Shown: positions 59,577 to 64,000 of the stretch, piece after piece | Numbering within the stretch: the stretch's first letter is position 1 | How the letters are laid out: the number at the start of each line of letters is the position of its first letter | Origin: Rhodoblastus sp963713695 | GTDB lineage: Bacteria > Pseudomonadota > Alphaproteobacteria > Rhizobiales > Beijerinckiaceae | Length of the DNA: 64,000 nucleotides | Direction: 5' to 3' | Assembly (NCBI GenBank): GCA_963713695.1 | Contig: CAVQMU010000002.1 | Location: forward strand, 434,001-498,000 | Notes under the pieces: generated by a model | What the model was told of the DNA's origin: nothing | Databases searched by the model: none | Seen by the model: the letters and a program-made list of their open reading frames with translations, nothing else | Made by a program: the position numbers and the translations under genes

Positions 59577-60315
59577 CGACATCGAAGAGACGATCGACTG
59601 GCGGGGCTTCGAAATCGACTGCGCCTCCTGCAAGCATGTCGACATGAACGCGACAGGCAAATGTCGGCTTTCCCACGCCTGCGTCAACGACCGCTACGCC
59701 CGTCGCATCGACCGGTTTTTCAACTGGAATCCGCATCTTGCCGATGATTACGTCACGCATGAGCATTTCGAGGTTCGGGCGATCGCGGCTAAGCACGCTT
59801 CGATCTTCGCGCTGCCGCCGTTGCTTGACGATCCCGAGGAGACGGTGCGCTGGAATGCGGCGCGGCGGCTGCCGCGAAAACACATATTGAAATTGCGCCA
59901 TGATCCGCATCGCGAGGTGCGCATCCGCATCGTCTCGCTGCTCGAGGATTCCGATCTGGTCCCGATGTTGCAGGACGAGGATTATTACGTGCGCCTCGTT
60001 ATCGCGCGGCGTCTTGAGCCCAGCCTTCTGGAATGGATGCTGCATGACGACGAGCCAGAAGTGCGGCGCGTGGTGGCGCAGAGGCTGCCGGAGGACATGC
60101 TGATGCGCATGGCCGGCGATCCCGAGCCTCGCGTCAGAATCGAAGTGGCGCAGAGGCTTTCGGGCGAACGGCTGGCGCAGATGCGCGGCGATCCCGACTG
60201 GCGCGTGCGCTACGAAGCGGCGAGCCGCATCGAGCCGGAACTGCTCGGCGCGCTGGTCGAGGACGACGATGAAATCGTGCGCGAAATGGCCTTTGCGCGA
60301 CGGAGCCGGAATTGA
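59569..60315 (+). CDS. LRV protein with N-terminal 4Fe-4S motif, copy 2
   Basis: 248 aa from MNDDIEETIDWRGFEIDCAS. The cluster motif C-x2-C-x10-C-x5-C is identical in spacing to copy 1 (18094-18852), followed by about eight 24-residue repeats such as VRLVIARRLEPSLLEWMLHD and VRRVVAQRLPEDMLMRMAGD. An iron-sulfur protein with a curved helical scaffold; function in nitrogen fixation is unknown. It sits between the TPR gene and nifZ. Confidence 0.9.
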   Translation: MNDDIEETIDWRGFEIDCASCKHVDMNATGKCRLSHACVNDRYARRIDRFFNWNPHLADDYVTHEHFEVRAIAAKHASIFALPPLLDDPEETVRWNAARRLPRKHILKLRHDPHREVRIRIVSLLEDSDLVPMLQDEDYYVRLVIARRLEPSLLEWMLHDDEPEVRRVVAQRLPEDMLMRMAGDPEPRVRIEVAQRLSGERLAQMRGDPDWRVRYEAASRIEPELLGALVEDDDEIVREMAFARRSRN

Positions 60316-60333
60316 AAGGAAGGAGACGGCAGT

Positions 60334-60654
60334 ATGAGCAATATCGTTCGTGACAGCGATGTCGTGGAAATCACCCAGCCGCCCTTTTTTTCCTACGGCG
60401 ACAAGGTGCGGGCCAAGCGCAACGTCCGCAATGACGGCACCTATGCCGGCAAGGAAATCGGCGACCTTCTCTGCAAGAAGGGCGAGATCGGCTATGTCGT
60501 GACTATCGGCACCTTCCTGCAGCAATTCTACATTTATGGCGTCGAATTCATGGACAGCGGCAATCGCGTCGGCATGAAGCTCAAGGAGCTGGAGTCGGCG
60601 ATGACGCGCGAAGAAGAAGACGAAATTCCCCTGCCACAGGAACTTTCCGCATGA
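60334..60654 (+). CDS. nifZ: Nitrogen fixation protein NifZ, copy 1
   Basis: 106 aa. The NifZ pattern FFSYGDKVRAKRNVRNDGTY, GEIGYVVTIGTFLQQFYIYG and VEFMDSGNRVGMKLKELE is complete. NifZ is needed for P-cluster maturation in the second half of the MoFe protein. It overlaps the next gene by 4 bp. Confidence 0.93.
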   Translation: MSNIVRDSDVVEITQPPFFSYGDKVRAKRNVRNDGTYAGKEIGDLLCKKGEIGYVVTIGTFLQQFYIYGVEFMDSGNRVGMKLKELESAMTREEEDEIPLPQELSA

Positions 60655-60890
60655 TCGATCCACGCGAACCAAAATACCAATGGGGCCAGCAGGTCCGCTG
60701 CGTCATCGACCTCGTCAATGACGGCTCCTATCCCAATGTCGCCGAGGACGCGCTGCTGGTGGCGTCCGGCGGCGTCGGCGAGATCGTGCAGGTCGGCGCG
60801 CATGTCGAGACCAGCACGCCGGTCTACATGGTCGAGTTCGACAAAAAATATGTGATCGGCTGTCTCGAGGAGGAAATCGCGCCGCTGTAA
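60651..60890 (+). CDS. nifZ: Second, short NifZ-domain protein
   Basis: 79 aa with the same core: YQWGQQVRCVIDLVNDGSYP, GVGEIVQVGAHVETSTPVYM and VEFDKKYVIGCLEEEIAPL. It is a tandem NifZ-type domain, coupled to copy 1 by ATGA overlap. It may act as a heteromeric partner; its precise role is unknown. Confidence 0.82.
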   Translation: MIDPREPKYQWGQQVRCVIDLVNDGSYPNVAEDALLVASGGVGEIVQVGAHVETSTPVYMVEFDKKYVIGCLEEEIAPL

Positions 60891-60916
60891 GGCTCGATTT
60901 TGAAGGAGTTTTCACG

Positions 60917-61186
60917 ATGACGATCAAGGCCGAGGACCTGCAGGCGATCGAGGCTCTGGTGGGCCAGGCGAAGCGCGACTCTTCGCTCTACCCGGAGCTG
61001 CGGGCAAAATTTCCGCATCTGTCCTGGTCGCGATGCGAAGCGTCCGACGTGCTTGAAGAGCCCTTTCTTTCCTTTGACGCCTTTGACCTTCACCTGCTCG
61101 ACGTGAGCAATCATTGTCCGACTGTCGTCAGCGACATCGACGCAGCCAACGGATTCATCCTGGCGGTCCGGAGCGCCGAAAAATGA
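60917..61186 (+). CDS. DUF6129-type nif-cluster protein
   Basis: 89 aa. The centre LRAKFPHLSWSRCEASDVLE and end FDLHLLDVSNHCPTVVSDID, AANGFILAV recall the small DUF6129 family found in nif operons, but I cannot confirm this without a search. It has no known function. It overlaps the DegT-family gene by 4 bp. Confidence 0.65.
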   Translation: MTIKAEDLQAIEALVGQAKRDSSLYPELRAKFPHLSWSRCEASDVLEEPFLSFDAFDLHLLDVSNHCPTVVSDIDAANGFILAVRSAEK

Positions 61187-62373
61187 CCGAACCGGCGCTG
61201 GACCACGACACGGACGAGGACGATTTCGACGAGAGCGTGATACCGCTTTCCGATCCCGACATCACCAGGGCCGAACTCGCGGCCGTTGATGCGGTGTTGC
61301 GTTCGTCGCGCCTTTCGCATGGCCTCGTGGTCGCCGAATTCGAGCAGGCTTTCGCCGCCTATCTCGGCCGGCGCTACGCCATCGCCGTGCCCTCCGGAAC
61401 AATCGGGCTGGCGCTGGCGCTCGCCGCATACAAGATCGGTCCGGGCGACGAAGTGATTGCGCCCTCGTTCTCCTACCGCGAGACGGCGCAAGCGGTCGCC
61501 GCGATCGGCGCTACGCCTGTTTTCGCCGACATAGATTACTGGTCGGGCGTGCTCGTGGCCGCCAAGGCGGAAACGAAAATCACGCCGAGGACACGGGCCA
61601 TTGTCGCCGGCAATTGCAATGGCCACCCGGCCGACTGGACTTCCTTGCGCGAACTCGCGGAAAAGCACGGCCTGCCGCTGATCGAGGACTCGACCGAGGC
61701 GATCGGCTCGAAATACAAGAACGCCCTGGTCGGGACGTTCGGCGATGTCGCGATTTTCGATTTTTCGCAACCCTCGCCGCTGACCTGCGGCGAAGGCGGC
61801 ATGATCGTCACCGACAATGTCGATCTCGCCGTGGCGATCAAGCGGCGCCGCGCGCACGAACCGGAAGAGCGCGGCTCGGTCGCCGTCACCGGCGATCCTG
61901 CCTTGCAGGCGCAGATGAGCGACATCACCGCGGCGCTTGGCCTGGCGCAATTGCGCAGGCTCGACGAAATTCTCGAAAAGCGCCGCACCATCGAACATTT
62001 CTACACAAAGCACGTGCAGTCCTTCGAGGGCATCAAACCGCCATATATCGCGCCCGACGTGACCGAGGTTCACTGGTTCCTCTATGTCGTTCATCTCGGC
62101 ACGCGTTTTTCGCGATCGAGCCGCGACGCTATCGTCGAGGATCTCGCCGTCGAGCGCGTGAAGGCGGCGCCCTATTGCAATCCGCTGCATCTGCAACGGC
62201 ATTACATCGACCGCGGCAATCGTCGTGGCGATCTCTTCGTCACCGAGAAGGTCGCGGATCGCGCCGTGGCGCTGCCCTTCCACTCTCATCTCAATGAGGG
62301 CCAGGTCGAATTCATCGTCGCGACCATGAAGGACGCGTCGATCAATGTGGGCGCCGGCGCGGCGATCTATTGA
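61183..62373 (+). CDS. DegT/DnrJ/EryC1/StrS-family protein lacking the PLP lysine
   Basis: 396 aa from MTEPALDHDTDEDD. Aminotransferase fold type I with AVPSGTIGLALALAAYKIGPGDEVI, EDSTEAIGSKYKNALVG and the motif FDFSQPSPLTCGEGGMIV. In active members a Lys is found six residues before the GEGG block and binds PLP; here that place is Ser198. Ordinary transamination is therefore not expected. It lies in the nifB operon and is expressed with nitrogenase. Possible roles are a regulatory or sugar/cofactor-binding protein. Confidence 0.8.
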   Translation: MTEPALDHDTDEDDFDESVIPLSDPDITRAELAAVDAVLRSSRLSHGLVVAEFEQAFAAYLGRRYAIAVPSGTIGLALALAAYKIGPGDEVIAPSFSYRETAQAVAAIGATPVFADIDYWSGVLVAAKAETKITPRTRAIVAGNCNGHPADWTSLRELAEKHGLPLIEDSTEAIGSKYKNALVGTFGDVAIFDFSQPSPLTCGEGGMIVTDNVDLAVAIKRRRAHEPEERGSVAVTGDPALQAQMSDITAALGLAQLRRLDEILEKRRTIEHFYTKHVQSFEGIKPPYIAPDVTEVHWFLYVVHLGTRFSRSSRDAIVEDLAVERVKAAPYCNPLHLQRHYIDRGNRRGDLFVTEKVADRAVALPFHSHLNEGQVEFIVATMKDASINVGAGAAIY

Positions 62374-62408
62374 TCGCCGGCGCACAGCCATAAAGAGAGG
62401 GAAAAGAC

Positions 62409-62705
62409 ATGTCGTTGATTACGCTGACGCCTTCGGGCAAGACCATTGAAGCTGCCGAAGGAATGAGCATCCTGGCGGCGATCCTGCAGGCCGATCCGGA
62501 CTTTCCGCACAAGTGCGACGGCAACGCCAAATGCGGCTCCTGCCATATCTCGGTGATCGAGGGCCGCAAGGGCGTCTCGAAAATCGCGAGCGGGGAGAAC
62601 GCGAAGCTCGACGAACTCGTCGGCGTCGGCTCGAAGTCGCGTCTCGCCTGTCAGGCGATAGTTCTGGGCACCGAAAACATCACGGTCGAGATCCTGAAGC
62701 TCTGA
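62409..62705 (+). CDS. [2Fe-2S] ferredoxin (plant/FdxD type)
   Basis: 98 aa with cluster ligands in HKCDGNAKCGSCHI (C-x5-C-x2-C) and RLACQA. The start LITLTPSGKTIEAAEGMSIL is the beta-grasp of this family. Similar ferredoxins are co-expressed with nitrogenase in purple bacteria (FdxD, FeSII-like) and may donate electrons or protect nitrogenase. Complete. Confidence 0.88.
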   Translation: MSLITLTPSGKTIEAAEGMSILAAILQADPDFPHKCDGNAKCGSCHISVIEGRKGVSKIASGENAKLDELVGVGSKSRLACQAIVLGTENITVEILKL

Positions 62706-62732
62706 TTTCAGGGCCGGGCAAAGGAGAGAGAG

Positions 62733-62951
62733 ATGGTGGCGACTGATATCGTGATCCACGGACGTTATGCGCAGGATGGAACCATCCTGGAAATCGGCGA
62801 ACGTCCCGAAGGCCTGTCCGCGCAGCAATGGTTCAACCTGCTCTGCGTGAAAATTCCGGAAGCGGCCAAGCCGCTGGCCGGCGGGCGCATTGTTTTCCGC
62901 GTCGCGGCTTCGCAGCTTGAGACGCTGAAAGCGGAAGCCAAGGCCGCCTGA
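62733..62951 (+). CDS. Small unknown protein at the end of the nifB operon (72 aa)
   Basis: 72 aa, MVATDIVIHGRYAQDGTILE, then PEGLSAQQWFNLLCVKIPEA and GGRIVFRVAASQLETLKAEA. A compact beta-alpha-beta protein without metal motifs; GGAGAG-like site upstream. I do not recognise it. It is the last gene before a bidirectional terminator, so it belongs to the nif transcript. Confidence 0.65.
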   Translation: MVATDIVIHGRYAQDGTILEIGERPEGLSAQQWFNLLCVKIPEAAKPLAGGRIVFRVAASQLETLKAEAKAA

Positions 62952-62971
62952 CCAGGGCTGGCGAGACAATG

Positions 62972-63007
62972 AAAACCCGCCGGGGCGAGGGCGCGCCGGC
63001 GGGTTTT
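62972..63007. terminator. Bidirectional terminator between the nifB operon and sufE
   Basis: Perfect 12-bp stem AAAACCCGCCGG / CCGGCGGGTTTT with a 12-nt loop; T-tracts on both strands. It separates two convergent units. Confidence 0.9.
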
Positions 63008-63020
63008 CGTTTCTTGAGCT

Positions 63021-63446
63021 TCAGGCCGCAGCCAGGGCGCGGGCGGCGTCATTCTTGATGCGGTCGACCATCGAGCGCAGGCCGTTGGAGCGCTGCGGCG
63101 TCAGATGCTGCTCGAAGCCGAGGCTCTTGAACAGTTTCTGGGCGTCGGCCTCGATGATCTCCCTCGCCGGACGGCCCGAGAAAAAGGCCAGGGTCAAGGC
63201 GACCAGGCCGCGCACGATGTGGGCGTCGCTATCGCCCAGCAATTTCAAGACAGGCGCGCCGTCAGAACCTTTTTCGACGCTGGTCAGCAGCCAGACCTGG
63301 CTGGCGCAGCCGCGCACCTTGTTGGCGTCGTTGTGCGCTTCCTCGGGGAGGGGCTCCAATTCGCGGCCAAGCTCGATCAGATAGCGGTAGCGGTCGTCCC
63401 AATCGTCGAGGAATTCGAAATTTTCGATGATTTCGTCAATATTCAT
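63021..63446 (-). CDS. sufE: Sulfur acceptor protein SufE
   Basis: 141 aa from MNIDEIIENFEFLDDWDDRY. The SufE signature with the sulfur-accepting Cys is NKVRGCASQVWL. It takes persulfide from SufS and passes it to SufB. It is separated from sufBCDS by 33 kb, yet it has its own NifA site and sigma-54-like promoter, which ties the SUF system to nitrogen fixation. Confidence 0.94.
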   Translation of the reverse strand: MNIDEIIENFEFLDDWDDRYRYLIELGRELEPLPEEAHNDANKVRGCASQVWLLTSVEKGSDGAPVLKLLGDSDAHIVRGLVALTLAFFSGRPAREIIEADAQKLFKSLGFEQHLTPQRSNGLRSMVDRIKNDAARALAAA

Positions 63447-63478
63447 TCCACAACCTCTCGAAGGCTTTCTCCGCTTGA

Positions 63479-63494
63479 TGCAAGAAACGCGCTT
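63479..63494 (-). promoter_or_regulatory. Sigma-54-like promoter of sufE
   Basis: AAGCGCGTTTCTTGCA on the minus strand: perfect TTGCA, AG instead of GG at -24; 33 bp before sufE and 39 bp from a perfect UAS. Confidence 0.55.
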
Positions 63495-63529
63495 AAAGCC
63501 GTTTTGTCGAGCCCCTTCGGTACATGGCG

Positions 63530-64000
63530 TCATGTCGCTGTCGCGACAATGGCTTCACGCCTTTGTCCGAGTTTTTGCGGCTGATAGCCCTCTTCCCGCA
63601 GCACCCGCTGCACCACGGGGCGGGCGAGCATGGCGCGATAATGGGCCAGCAGGTTTTTCGGCAGGGCGATCTCGAGCTTGTCGGCCCAGAACTCGACGTA
63701 AAACAGCACGGCGTCGGCGACCGAAAAATCGCCGGCGACCCAGGCTCGGCCTTCCATCGCCTTGTCGAGGATGCAAAAGCCTTTTTCAACAAGCAGGCGG
63801 CCTTGCGCCTTGATCGTCGCATGAGTCTGGGCGTCGGAGCTGAAATTTCCGGTCGCGAAAATACGGGCGAAGCCTTGGCCGTGCAGGGCGCTGGTGACGA
63901 AATGCATCGTCTCGACCGCGTGCGTCTCATCCTCGAGTTCGCGCGGCCAGAGCCTTCCGCGCCCGCGCGCTTTTCCGAGCCAGTAGGCGATTGCCGGCAC
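63530..64000 (-). CDS. Glutathione S-transferase family protein (5' end outside the window)
   Basis: 156 residues are visible, from the window edge to the stop. The C-terminal all-helical GST domain is recognised from GFCILDKAMEGRAWVAGDFS and VADAVLFYVEFWADK, the N-capping/hydrophobic staple region. A GTG at the very edge could serve as a start, but the N-terminal thioredoxin-fold domain (about 60-80 aa) is missing, so the gene most likely begins beyond 64000. Substrate unknown. In nif islands GST-like genes (nfrA/nifO neighbours) are frequent. Confidence 0.75.
   Translation of the reverse strand: MPAIAYWLGKARGRGRLWPRELEDETHAVETMHFVTSALHGQGFARIFATGNFSSDAQTHATIKAQGRLLVEKGFCILDKAMEGRAWVAGDFSVADAVLFYVEFWADKLEIALPKNLLAHYRAMLARPVVQRVLREEGYQPQKLGQRREAIVATAT
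63533..63548 (-). promoter_or_regulatory. NifA upstream activator sequence for sufE
   Basis: TGTCGCTGTCGCGACA, perfect TGT-N10-ACA; it overlaps the last codons of the upstream GST gene. Confidence 0.75.

Overview
This 64 kb window comes from a GC-rich alphaproteobacterial diazotroph, most likely in the Hyphomicrobiales (a Methylocystaceae/Beijerinckiaceae-like relative; genus not determinable here). The main evidence is an almost contiguous nitrogen-fixation island running from about 14.2 kb to the right edge, with alphaproteobacterial features: fixABCX, an oxygen-type NifA with a C-x11-C-x19-C-x4-C cysteine motif, NifE with a C-terminal [2Fe-2S] BFD-like tail, and NifB with a fused C-terminal NifX domain. 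About 20 sigma-54 (-24/-12) promoters and a dozen NifA upstream activator sequences (UAS, TGT-N10-ACA) can be read directly and outline the regulon.

Layout. (1) 0-14 kb is housekeeping or accessory DNA: a 2-oxoacid:ferredoxin oxidoreductase gamma subunit, an RND efflux permease/adaptor pair, a coniferyl-aldehyde-type dehydrogenase, and a type I secretion ABC transporter plus membrane-fusion protein next to a calpain-like cysteine protease with three Ig/cadherin-like repeats. (2) 14-30 kb (minus strand): fixABCX electron transfer, an LRV-FeS protein, nifA, modD plus a YqeB-like molybdenum protein, a monooxygenase-like protein, an unknown protein, a Rieske protein, and sufT-S-D-C-B. (3) 30-36 kb: TPR protein, divergent monothiol glutaredoxin and 2Fe-2S ferredoxin, a secreted orphan, an ankyrin protein, a NifO-SagB fusion and a degenerate receiver protein. 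(4) 36-46 kb: nifHDK, then nifE-nifN-nifX-DUF269-CCE_0567-fdxB-nifQ. (5) 46-51 kb: a poorly understood module (two small unknowns, FAD amine oxidase-like protein, Rieske protein, unknown 196-aa protein, AAA+ ATPase). (6) 51-63 kb: iscA, nfu, cysE, nifW, a second broken nifA, fdxN, nifT, SIR2-like gene, nifB, second fdxN, second iscA, TPR, LRV-FeS, two nifZ, DUF6129, a DegT-family protein lacking its PLP lysine, 2Fe-2S ferredoxin, a small unknown, then sufE and an incomplete GST.

How it works together. NifA with sigma-54 drives nitrogenase (nifHDK), FeMo-co assembly (nifB, nifEN, nifX, nifQ), electron supply (fixABCX and several ferredoxins) and a SUF iron-sulfur assembly system (sufBCDS-T at one end, sufE with its own UAS at the other). 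SUF probably replaces nifU/nifS, which are not seen here; nifV and nifM are also not seen.

Caution: at least 20 apparent single-base frameshifts, many in short homopolymers, interrupt otherwise well-conserved genes, including nifH. I read these mainly as assembly errors; coordinates for those genes span the reconstructed gene.
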